42,603 nucleotides of DNA, taken from contig CAMZLV010000036.1 of NCBI GenBank assembly GCA_947311835.1, positions 1-42,603 on the forward strand. Direction: 5' to 3'. The translations under genes and the position numbers were made by a program. Positions 35,121-42,187 of this stretch are shown here, in pieces. The stretch comes from an uncultured Lutibacter sp. Lineage in GTDB: Bacteria > Bacteroidota > Bacteroidia > Flavobacteriales > Flavobacteriaceae. How positions within the stretch are numbered: the stretch's first letter is position 1; each line of letters opens with the position of its first letter. Below the pieces are notes generated by a model. The model did no database searches and had not been told where the DNA came from. It saw only the letters and a list, made by a program, of their open reading frames with translations.

Positions 35121-36446
35121 TTAATTATTTTTTGCTTCTTCTTTTTTAGGAAGATAATTCAAAATCATTCTTTGATTAGGGTTTAAATATTTATTTGCAA
35201 CGGCTTTAATTTCTTCTCTTGTAATAGAGTTGTAGATATCAAGTTCGTTATTTATAAGGTTGATGTCGCCATAAAGCATATAGTAACTTGCTAAAGAATG
35301 CGCAATTCCTTCAACACTACTATTAGAATTTACAAATTGATTTAAAAATTTGTTTTTTAATTTTTGCATTTCTTTTTCAGAAATTAATTCGGTTTGAATT
35401 TTTACAATTTCTTCATCAATGTCTTTTTGTAAGGTGTCTAATGTAGTTTCTCCTAAAGGAAGTGCATATAAAATATATAAACCGTAATCTTCTTCTGATA
35501 AATTAATTGCTCCAACTTGTAGCGAATTCTTTTTAGTATCTACCATTTTTTTAAATAATCTAGAACTTTTACCATCGCTTAAAACAGTAGAAATCATATC
35601 TAACACATACGCATCTCTAGTTTTCATAGAAGGTGTTCTAAATGCATTTAATAACATTGGTAATTGAATATTTGGGTCGTGATATTCTGCAGTAAACGCT
35701 TCAGTTATGTCATCCTCAGTAAATGTTTTACGTTCAATTGGTTCTTTTCTAGGAATGTCGCTATAGTATTTGTTTACTAGTTTTTTAGTTTCGGCAATGT
35801 TTATATCACCAGCAACAACTAAAACAGCATTATTAGGGATGTAAAATTTCTTATTAAATGCTTGAAATTCTTCTAAAGTTGCAGCGTCTAAATGCTCCAT
35901 AGAGCCTATTGTTGCCCATCTGTAAGGGTGTTTTTTAAACATTCCTTTTTTAATTTCTGCAAGAATATTACCATAAGGAGAATTGTCAACTCGTAATCGT
36001 TTTTCTTCTTTCACAACTTCGTTTTGAGTATCAACACCAATTTGGTTTATTACAGGATGTAGCATACGCTCAGCTTCCATCCAAAGTCCTAATTCAAGGT
36101 TGTTAGAAGGGAATACTTCGTAATAGTATGTTCTGTCGTCATTTGTATTTGCGTTGTTTTTTCCACCATTAGAAGAAACGATTTCAAACCATTTTCCGCG
36201 TTCAATATTTTCTGTTCCTTCAAATAAAAGATGTTCAAAGAAGTGTGCAAAACCTGTTCTTTCAGGATTTTCATCTTTTGCACCAACATGGTACATTACT
36301 GCAGTTGTGACAACAGGAGCCGTATTATCTTGATGTAAAATAACGTGTAAACCGTTTTCTAAATCAAATTCTTCAAAGTTTACTTTTTGTGCCATAACCG
36401 TACTAGTTATAAAGACGCAAAAAAGTAGTAGGATGCTTTTTTTCAT
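35121..36446 (-). CDS. M16 zinc metallopeptidase, catalytic subunit
   Basis: 441 residues, signal peptide MKKSILLLFCVFITSTVMAQ. The inverted zinc motif HFFEH is at residues 68-72 and the third metal ligand Glu is in QNEVVKEEKRLR (~147), at the usual distance. The second M16 half is inactive-type, as expected. It is probably an exported peptidase that cleaves peptides in the periplasm, paired with the non-catalytic subunit 4 nt downstream. No exact promoter box was seen in the 242-nt gap shared with rplU. Confidence 0.93.
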   Translation of the reverse strand: MKKSILLLFCVFITSTVMAQKVNFEEFDLENGLHVILHQDNTAPVVTTAVMYHVGAKDENPERTGFAHFFEHLLFEGTENIERGKWFEIVSSNGGKNNANTNDDRTYYYEVFPSNNLELGLWMEAERMLHPVINQIGVDTQNEVVKEEKRLRVDNSPYGNILAEIKKGMFKKHPYRWATIGSMEHLDAATLEEFQAFNKKFYIPNNAVLVVAGDINIAETKKLVNKYYSDIPRKEPIERKTFTEDDITEAFTAEYHDPNIQLPMLLNAFRTPSMKTRDAYVLDMISTVLSDGKSSRLFKKMVDTKKNSLQVGAINLSEEDYGLYILYALPLGETTLDTLQKDIDEEIVKIQTELISEKEMQKLKNKFLNQFVNSNSSVEGIAHSLASYYMLYGDINLINNELDIYNSITREEIKAVANKYLNPNQRMILNYLPKKEEAKNN

Positions 36447-36620
36447 GTTTAATTGTTTAAATTTTTTTTTGCTATAAAGTTACTAATTTATTTGACGATA
36501 TTAAGTGAATATTGTTACAGTTTTGTTAAAAAAAATTAATTTACTTTTGACAAGTTAAACTTATTAATGATATAAGTATAGCGTTAAAGTTAGTGCGCGT
36601 GAATTTTTTACGCTTACTAT

Positions 36621-36651
36621 TTTATTCTATCAAAAATAATCTGTATATTTG
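36621..36651 (+). promoter_or_regulatory. rplU-rpmA promoter
   Basis: TTTA (36621-36624), a 19-nt spacer and TATATTTG (36644-36651) fit the Bacteroidetes -33/-7 pattern with one mismatch. A start near 36655 gives a ~34-nt leader. Confidence 0.7.
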
Positions 36652-36688
36652 CACTCATTTTTAACAAAGCGAAATTAAATTTAATCGT

Positions 36689-37372
36689 ATGTATGCAATT
36701 GTAGAGATAGCAGGGCAGCAATTTAAAGTAGCAAAAGATCAAAAGGTATTTGTTCACCGTTTGCAAGGTAAAGAAGGTTCAAAAGTAACATTTGACAACG
36801 TTCTTTTATTAGACAACGGAACAGTAACTATTGGCGCCCCAGCTATAGAAGGAGCAGCAGTGACTGCCAAAATCTTAAGTCATCTAAAAGGTGATAAAGT
36901 TATCGTTTTCAAAAAGAAACGTAGAAAAGGATTCAGAAAAAAGAACGGACATCGTCAATCTTTTACTGAAATTCAAATTGAAAGTATTGCCGCTTCAGGA
37001 GCAAAAAAAGCAACTTCTAAAAAAGAAGAAGCAAAACCAAAAGCAGCAAAGAAAACAACTCCAAAAAAAGAAACTGTAAAAAAAGTGGTTGCACCTAAAA
37101 AAGCAACTTCTACTAAAGCAGATGATTTAAAGAAAGTTGAAGGTATTGGACCAAAAATTGCAGAAATTTTTAACAATGCTGGAATAATGACTTTTGCTGA
37201 TCTTGCAGGAACAAGTGTTGAAAAATTAAAAGAAATTTTAGTTGCAGCAGGTTCAAGATATGCATCTAAAAATCCTGGTTCATGGCCAAAACAAGCAAAA
37301 ATGGCTGCTGACGGAAAATGGGATGAATTAAAAGTATGGCAAGACAATACTAAAGGAGGAATAGAAAAATAA
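36689..37372 (+). CDS. rplU: Ribosomal protein bL21 with C-terminal helix-hairpin-helix extension
   Basis: 227 residues, more than twice the normal ~103. Residues 1-~100 are a complete bL21 ([45 protein letters not shown]). Residues ~104-143 are a Lys/Ala/Thr-rich linker. Residues ~145-227 form a helix-hairpin-helix domain ([17 protein letters not shown]) with a Trp-containing tail ([17 protein letters not shown]), like domains that bind nucleic acid. The same fusion is annotated in other Flavobacteriia as an L21/unknown-domain fusion. The core should sit in the 50S subunit; the extension may reach rRNA or another factor on the surface. It is first in operon with rpmA (22 nt). Confidence 0.95.
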   Translation: MYAIVEIAGQQFKVAKDQKVFVHRLQGKEGSKVTFDNVLLLDNGTVTIGAPAIEGAAVTAKILSHLKGDKVIVFKKKRRKGFRKKNGHRQSFTEIQIESIAASGAKKATSKKEEAKPKAAKKTTPKKETVKKVVAPKKATSTKADDLKKVEGIGPKIAEIFNNAGIMTFADLAGTSVEKLKEILVAAGSRYASKNPGSWPKQAKMAADGKWDELKVWQDNTKGGIEK

Positions 37373-37394
37373 TTACTAATTAAAGCGAAATAAA

Positions 37395-37655
37395 ATGGCA
37401 CATAAAAAAGGTGTAGGTAGTTCGAAAAATGGTAGAGAATCAGAATCGAAACGATTAGGAGTTAAAATTTTTGGAGGACAAGTTGCAATTGCAGGTAATA
37501 TTATTGTTCGTCAAAGAGGTACTGCGCACAATCCAGGTGAAAATGTATATATGGGAAAAGACCATACATTACACGCTAAAGTTGATGGAATGGTAAAATT
37601 CCAAAAGAAAAGAAATAACAAATCATACGTTTCTATAGTACCTTTCGAGGCTTAA
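37395..37655 (+). CDS. rpmA: Ribosomal protein bL27
   Basis: 86 residues, normal length: [44 protein letters not shown] with the family core GTxxxPGxNVGxGxDHTL, ending IVPFEA. It begins directly with MAHKK, so there is no Firmicutes-type cleavable N-terminal extension. The N-terminus reaches the peptidyl-transferase centre. A terminator follows 22 nt after the stop. Confidence 0.97.
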   Translation: MAHKKGVGSSKNGRESESKRLGVKIFGGQVAIAGNIIVRQRGTAHNPGENVYMGKDHTLHAKVDGMVKFQKKRNNKSYVSIVPFEA

Positions 37656-37677
37656 GAAATTAATTGATATAAAGTTT

Positions 37678-37708
37678 AACTCCCAAATGAAAGTTTGGGA
37701 GTTTTTTT
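37678..37708 (+). terminator. Intrinsic terminator of rplU-rpmA
   Basis: AACTCCCAAA (37678-37687) pairs with TTTGGGAGTT (37694-37703), loop TGAAAG, followed by a T-run to 37708. An in-frame ATG for the next gene falls in the loop (37687), which argues against its use. Confidence 0.88.
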
Positions 37709-37720
37709 GTGCCATTTTGT

Positions 37721-37728
37721 TATCTTTG
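37721..37728 (+). promoter_or_regulatory. -7 box for kdtA-moaA, leaving almost no leader
   Basis: TATCTTTG matches TAnnTTTG exactly. With transcription starting about 4 nt after the box (near 37732), only ~3 nt would precede the ATG at 37735. A TTTG at 37694 is the nearest -33 candidate, at a longer 23-nt spacing. Confidence 0.55.
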
Positions 37729-37734
37729 TGCTTA

Positions 37735-38982
37735 ATGAGGGTTTTATACAATATCACAATTTATATTGTTCGATTTTTTCTTCGGATAATAGCACTTTTC
37801 AACAACAAAATAAGATTTTTTGTTAATGGAAGAAAAGAGTCGTTCGGTAAGATAGAAAATACGATAAAACCTACTGATAAAACCATTTGGATACATTGTG
37901 CTTCGTTGGGAGAATTTGAACAAGGGCGACCAATTATAGAAAAATTAAGAGCAAAATACCATAATCATAAAATTGTTTTAACTTTTTTTTCTCCTTCAGG
38001 ATATGAAGTTAGAAAAGAGTATGATGAAGTTGATGTTGTGTGTTATTTGCCTTTAGACACAATATTAAATGCAAAAACATTCATCAAATTAGTACATCCT
38101 AAAATGGCAATATTTGTCAAATATGAGTTTTGGCCATCTATTTTAAATGAATTACAAAAAAACAAAGTAGAAACGATTTTAATTTCTGGAATTTTCAGAA
38201 AAAACCAAGTATTTTTTAAGTCATTTGGAGGATGGATGCGAAAATCACTTCTAACATTTACCCATTTTTTTGTGCAAGATGAGAAATCTCAAAAATTATT
38301 AAAATCTATCGGTTTTGATAATGCTACTGTTAGTGGAGATACACGTTTTGATCGTGTGTTTGAAATAACAAAACAAGACAATTCGCTAAAATTTATTAAA
38401 GATTTTATTCAAGGTAAACCTACAATTGTTGCTGGAAGTACATGGAAAGAAGATGAAAAATTACTGATAAATTATATAAATACTAAATTAACTTCTGAAG
38501 AAAAATTTATTATTGCGCCTCATAATATAAATCCAAATGAGATTAAAGCACTAAAAAATTCTATCACAAAAAAAACAGTTTTGTTTTCAGAAATAGAAAC
38601 TAACGCTTCATTAAATGAGCATCAAGTTTTTATTATAGATACCATCGGAATTTTAACAAAAATATACAGTTATGCAAGTATCGCATATGTTGGAGGTGGT
38701 TTTGAAACAGGATTGCACAATGTGTTAGAGCCTGCAACTTTTGGTGTTCCTATTTTAATTGGTCCAAAATATAATAAGTTTAACGAAGCGATTGAATTGG
38801 TGGATAAAGGAGGATGTATTGTTGTAAACACACAACAAGATTTTGACAGTCAATTGCAAAAATTGTTTTTAGATGCTGTTTATCGACAAGATAAAGGAAA
38901 TATCAGTAAAAAATATATTGAAGATAATATTGGTGCTACAACCAAAATTTTAGAATATATTGCAAGTAAAATATCAATTTAA
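37735..38982 (+). CDS. kdtA: 3-deoxy-D-manno-octulosonic acid (Kdo) transferase
   Basis: 415 residues from the ATG at 37735. The in-frame ATG at 37687 lies inside the preceding terminator and adds a segment not typical of the family. A single N-terminal membrane anchor (MRVLYNITIYIVRFFLRIIALF) is followed by the GT-B glycosyltransferase halves: IWIHCASLGEFEQGRPI (catalytic Glu region), FVKYEFWPSIL, FFVQDEKSQKLL, VSGDTRFDRV, IVAGSTWKEDE, YVGGGFETGLHNVLEPATFG (CMP-Kdo binding) and GPKYNKFNEA. It transfers Kdo to lipid A precursor at the inner membrane (also called waaA). Its stop overlaps the moaA start by 1 nt. Confidence 0.95.
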   Translation: MRVLYNITIYIVRFFLRIIALFNNKIRFFVNGRKESFGKIENTIKPTDKTIWIHCASLGEFEQGRPIIEKLRAKYHNHKIVLTFFSPSGYEVRKEYDEVDVVCYLPLDTILNAKTFIKLVHPKMAIFVKYEFWPSILNELQKNKVETILISGIFRKNQVFFKSFGGWMRKSLLTFTHFFVQDEKSQKLLKSIGFDNATVSGDTRFDRVFEITKQDNSLKFIKDFIQGKPTIVAGSTWKEDEKLLINYINTKLTSEEKFIIAPHNINPNEIKALKNSITKKTVLFSEIETNASLNEHQVFIIDTIGILTKIYSYASIAYVGGGFETGLHNVLEPATFGVPILIGPKYNKFNEAIELVDKGGCIVVNTQQDFDSQLQKLFLDAVYRQDKGNISKKYIEDNIGATTKILEYIASKISI

Positions 38983-39974
38983 TGGAGCAACAACTAATAG
39001 ATAGTTTTGGAAGAAAAATTTCCTATTTGCGATTAGCAGTTACAGATCGTTGTAACCTACGTTGCCAGTATTGTATGCCTGCGCACGGTATTGATATTGT
39101 AGATCGTAAAGAGTTGTTGACCTTTAAAGAAATGTATCGGATAACGCGTGTTTTGAGCGAATTAGGAGTTAATAAAGTCCGTCTTACAGGAGGTGAGCCA
39201 TTTGTACGCAGAGATTTTATCAGTTTTTTAGAGATGTTAAATTTTAACGATTTATTAGATGAAATTAATATCACTACTAATGGTGCGCTAATAAGTAAAC
39301 ACATCAATAAAATTGAGCAATTAAAAGTTAAGGCTATAAACTTAAGCATTGATAGTTTGGATAAGGAAAAATTTGCCAAAATAACACGAAGAGATGTGTT
39401 TGATGAGGTTTATCAAACCTTAGAAATTTTAGAAAAAAGCAACATCCATTTAAAGTTGAATATGGTTGTTCAATCTGGAATTAATACAGATGAAATATGC
39501 GACTTTGTTGAATTGACAAAACACAAAAATGTAGCAGTTCGTTTTATAGAAGAAATGCCTTTTAATGGAACAGGACAAAAACAAGTAACAGAAGTTTGGA
39601 ACTACAATCGAATCATAAATGAGATTAATGATAATTTTGAAAACGCAGAAAAACTAATCGATAAAAAATCATCAACATCACGCAATTTTAAAATAGATAA
39701 TTATGTTGGTACTTTCGGAATAATTCCTGCATTTACACGTACCATTTGTAATGATTGCAATCGAATACGAATTACAGCAACAGGATTGTTTAAAAACTGT
39801 CTTTTTGATGATGGTGTTTTTAATATTCGCGATTTTATACGTAAAGGAGCAAGTGATGATGAATTAAAAACATTGTTTTTATCACTTGTATCAAAAAAGC
39901 CAAAAGATGGATTTGTAGCAGAAAAACAAAGAAATTCAGATGTGACAGAAAGCATGTCAACCATTGGAGGATAA
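38982..39974 (+). CDS. moaA: GTP 3',8-cyclase, molybdopterin step 1
   Basis: 330 residues. Radical-SAM cluster motif TDRCNLRCQYCMP (C-x3-C-x2-C) near the N-terminus, GGEPFVRRD (SAM binding), ITTNGALI, and the second 4Fe-4S motif ICNDCNRIRITATG with the third Cys in FKNCLF. The C-terminal Gly-Gly tail (STIGG) needed for activity is present. It converts GTP to the cyclic dehydro-GTP intermediate that MoaC processes. The start overlaps kdtA (TAATG), suggesting coupled translation although the two pathways differ. The moeA gene follows after a dispersed repeat fragment. Confidence 0.96.
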   Translation: MEQQLIDSFGRKISYLRLAVTDRCNLRCQYCMPAHGIDIVDRKELLTFKEMYRITRVLSELGVNKVRLTGGEPFVRRDFISFLEMLNFNDLLDEINITTNGALISKHINKIEQLKVKAINLSIDSLDKEKFAKITRRDVFDEVYQTLEILEKSNIHLKLNMVVQSGINTDEICDFVELTKHKNVAVRFIEEMPFNGTGQKQVTEVWNYNRIINEINDNFENAEKLIDKKSSTSRNFKIDNYVGTFGIIPAFTRTICNDCNRIRITATGLFKNCLFDDGVFNIRDFIRKGASDDELKTLFLSLVSKKPKDGFVAEKQRNSDVTESMSTIGG

Positions 39975-39994
39975 ATCGTAAGTGATTGAAAATA

Positions 39995-40022
39995 ATGTCA
40001 TTCTGAACGAAGTGAAGAATCT
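39995..40022 (+). repeat. Dispersed repeat, single-arm copy
   Basis: ATGTCATTCTGAACGAAGTG followed by AAGAATCT matches the left arm of the palindrome at 32922 with a few differences; the right arm is absent. It occupies the moaA-moeA gap and ends 16 nt before the likely moeA start. Confidence 0.75.
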
Positions 40023-40037
40023 AAATAAAACAATACT

Positions 40038-41306
40038 ATTATCAAACTAACAAGCACACATACAGCCCTTGAAACAATACTTAATCAAACTGTTGATTTT
40101 GGAATTGATACCATTGATTTTAAAGATTCATTAGGAAGAGTATTAAAAGAAACTATTATTGCAGATAGAGATTTTCCGCCGTTTAACCGAGTTTCTATGG
40201 ACGGAATCGCTGTATCATACGAACAATTCAAAAACGGAAGAAGAACCTTCAAAATAGAAGGAGTACAAGCAGCAGGAAGTGCTCAATTATCACTTTTAAA
40301 TCCAAATAATTGTATAGAAGCAATGACTGGAGCAATGCTTCCTTTAAATACCGATGTTGTAATTCCGTATGAAGAGGTAATTATTAAAAACGGTGTGGCA
40401 ACGGTAACAATTAGTGAAACAAGTTTCTTTAAAAATATCCATAAAAAAGGAAAAGACAGAAAAAAAGGTGATTTGATTATAGCAAAAAACACTGTTATTT
40501 CTGCTGCCGAAATTGGCGTTTTAGCAACCGTAGGTAAATCAAAAGTGCAAGTTGCTAAAAACCCAAAAGTAATGATTGTTTCTACAGGTGATGAGTTAGT
40601 TTCTGTTGATAAAACACCATTAGATTATCAAATACGTAGGAGTAATGTACATACTTTGGTGTCGTTATTAAAACGGATAAATATTACTGCTCAAACAGCA
40701 CATATTACGGATGATAAAGTCATTTTAAAACAAAATATTGAAGATTTTTTAAAAACGTATGATGTTTTGCTTTTTAGTGGAGCAGTAAGCAAAGGTAAAT
40801 TTGATTTTATTCCTGAAGTATTAGACGAATTAGGCGTTAAAAAACTATTTCATCGTGTGGCGCAAAGACCTGGAAAACCATTTTGGTTCGGGCACGTTGT
40901 GCCTTTAGGTATGAGTGAACAGGATGTTTGTGAGAACGCAGATGATATCAGAAGCAATAAAAATAATACAGTAGTTTTTGCATTTCCAGGAAATCCAATA
41001 TCAACATTTGTGAGTTGTTTAAAGTATTTTTATCCTTGGTTTCAAAAGTCGGTAGGATTAGATTACATCAATCAAAATTATGCTGTTCTTGCCGAAGATG
41101 TTATTTTCAAACCAGATTTAGTGTATTTTCTACACGCAAAATTAGAGAATAAAAAAGGTGTTTTATATGCACATCCAATTGGAGGGAATGGCTCAGGAGA
41201 TTTGGCAAGTTTAGTAGATGCTGATGTGTTTTTAGAATTGCCAATAGGAAGAAATGAATTTAAAAAAGGCGAAGTTTTTCCGATAATATATTATAGAAGT
41301 TTTTAG
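40038..41306 (+). CDS. moeA: Molybdopterin molybdenumtransferase, non-canonical start
   Basis: It inserts molybdate into adenylylated molybdopterin. The first in-frame ATG (40197) would cut off the conserved N-terminal segment TALETILNQTVDFG...SLGRVLKE and split the motif DRDFPPFNRVSMDG. In-frame coding similarity continues back to about 40038, and the upstream in-frame stop is at 40026. Between them there is no ATG, GTG or TTG, so initiation probably uses ATT at 40038 (MIKLTST) or the next ATC. With that start it has 422 residues, normal for MoeA. Other family marks are EAMTGAMLPLNTDVVIPYEE, VSTGDELV, LFSGAVSKGKFDF, AQRPGKPFWFG and FAFPGNPIST. An insertion of ~20 residues (MSEQDVCENADDIRSNKNN) sits just before the FPGNP motif. 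Its stop lies in the left inverted repeat of the next cassette. Confidence 0.9.
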   Translation: MIKLTSTHTALETILNQTVDFGIDTIDFKDSLGRVLKETIIADRDFPPFNRVSMDGIAVSYEQFKNGRRTFKIEGVQAAGSAQLSLLNPNNCIEAMTGAMLPLNTDVVIPYEEVIIKNGVATVTISETSFFKNIHKKGKDRKKGDLIIAKNTVISAAEIGVLATVGKSKVQVAKNPKVMIVSTGDELVSVDKTPLDYQIRRSNVHTLVSLLKRINITAQTAHITDDKVILKQNIEDFLKTYDVLLFSGAVSKGKFDFIPEVLDELGVKKLFHRVAQRPGKPFWFGHVVPLGMSEQDVCENADDIRSNKNNTVVFAFPGNPISTFVSCLKYFYPWFQKSVGLDYINQNYAVLAEDVIFKPDLVYFLHAKLENKKGVLYAHPIGGNGSGDLASLVDADVFLELPIGRNEFKKGEVFPIIYYRSF

Positions 41307-41699
41307 TGTTGAATGTTTAGTTATGAAAGATAGTATAGTAAAAGAAAAAAGTTTTAATTTTTCACTTAAGATAATAGATTTGTATAAAAGATTATCACTA
41401 GAAAAAGAGTATATAATATCTAAACAATTATTGAGGAGTGGCACTTCAATTGGAGCAAATATAGAAGAGGCATTGGCAGGTCAAAGCAAAAGAGATTTTA
41501 CTGCTAAAATGTCTATTTCATCTAAAGAAGCAAGAGAAACTAAATATTGGTTACGATTATTGCAAGAAAGTGATTTAACACAAATAAATGTTAATGTTTT
41601 GCTTTTAGATATTGAAGAATTAATAAGAATATTGACTTCGATTGTAAAAACGGCTCAACGAAATTCAAACTAAAAACTCAGCATTAAAAACTAAAAACT
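41298..41699. mobile_element. Possible cassette: four-helix-bundle gene between imperfect inverted repeats
   Basis: Left end 41298-41322 and the reverse complement of 41668-41699 agree at 23 of 25 positions once a 7-nt gap is allowed (both begin AGTTTTTAG and end TTTAGTT). They bracket exactly the four-helix-bundle gene. The left repeat contains the moeA stop codon. The repeats are AT-rich, so chance cannot be excluded. Confidence 0.4.
41323..41673 (+). CDS. Four-helix-bundle protein (23S rRNA intervening-sequence protein family)
   Basis: 116 residues, all predicted helix. It matches the TIGR02436/S23 family hallmarks: LSLEKEYIISKQLLRSGTSIGANIEEALAG, FTAKMSISSKEARETKYWLRLL and a final helix ending SIVKTAQ. 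Family members occur in 23S rRNA intervening sequences and scattered singly through Bacteroidetes genomes, and form pentameric bundles. A relative (bAvd) binds nucleic acid in diversity-generating retroelements. The cellular role here is unknown. It has no link to molybdopterin synthesis yet sits between moeA and moaC, 16 nt after the former and 34 nt before the latter, inside flanking inverted repeats. Confidence 0.88.
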   Translation: MKDSIVKEKSFNFSLKIIDLYKRLSLEKEYIISKQLLRSGTSIGANIEEALAGQSKRDFTAKMSISSKEARETKYWLRLLQESDLTQINVNVLLLDIEELIRILTSIVKTAQRNSN

Positions 41700-41707
41700 C
41701 GAACAAC

Positions 41708-42187
41708 GTGAGCAATTTTTCGCATATAAATAATAAGAACCAACCAAAAATGGTGAATGTTGGTGATAAAAAAATCACCAAACGAAAGGCAACTGCTGTT
41801 GCAACCATGTTTTTGGGAACAGAGATTATTTCGCATTTTAATAATGAGGAACTAACAACCAAAAAAGGTCCCGTTTTTCAAACAGCAATTATTGCAGGAA
41901 TTCAGGCAGTAAAAAAGACGTCAGAATTGATACCAATGTGTCATCCGTTATTGATAAATGGTGTCGATATTGATATTAAAATCATCAATAAAGAAGAAAT
42001 AGAAATACTTTGTTCGGTAGAAATAGAAGGGAAAACAGGTGTTGAAATGGAAGCATTAACAGGCGCAAATATTACTGCGTTGACGGTTTATGATATGTGC
42101 AAGAGTATTTCTCAAAAAATGGTAATAAAAGAAGTAAAATTGATTGAAAAATCAGGCGGAAAATCTGATATAAAAAACAATGGCTAA
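41708..42187 (+). CDS. moaC: Cyclic pyranopterin monophosphate synthase
   Basis: 159 residues. Start is GTG at 41708 (MSNFSHINNKNQPKMVNVGD); the next ATG (41750) is inside the conserved MVNVGDK core and too late. Family motifs are KKGPVFQTAIIAGIQAVKKT, ELIPMCHPLLI (active-site Cys-His), GKTGVEMEALTGAN and ALTVYDMCKS. It converts the MoaA product to cyclic pyranopterin monophosphate. Its last 8 nt overlap the next start (ATGGCTAA), implying coupled translation. Confidence 0.95.
   Translation: MSNFSHINNKNQPKMVNVGDKKITKRKATAVATMFLGTEIISHFNNEELTTKKGPVFQTAIIAGIQAVKKTSELIPMCHPLLINGVDIDIKIINKEEIEILCSVEIEGKTGVEMEALTGANITALTVYDMCKSISQKMVIKEVKLIEKSGGKSDIKNNG

Noticed and set aside
37687..37734. Longer kdtA starting at the ATG at 37687
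   Set aside because: It falls in the rpmA terminator loop and ahead of the promoter box; family N-termini fit 37735.
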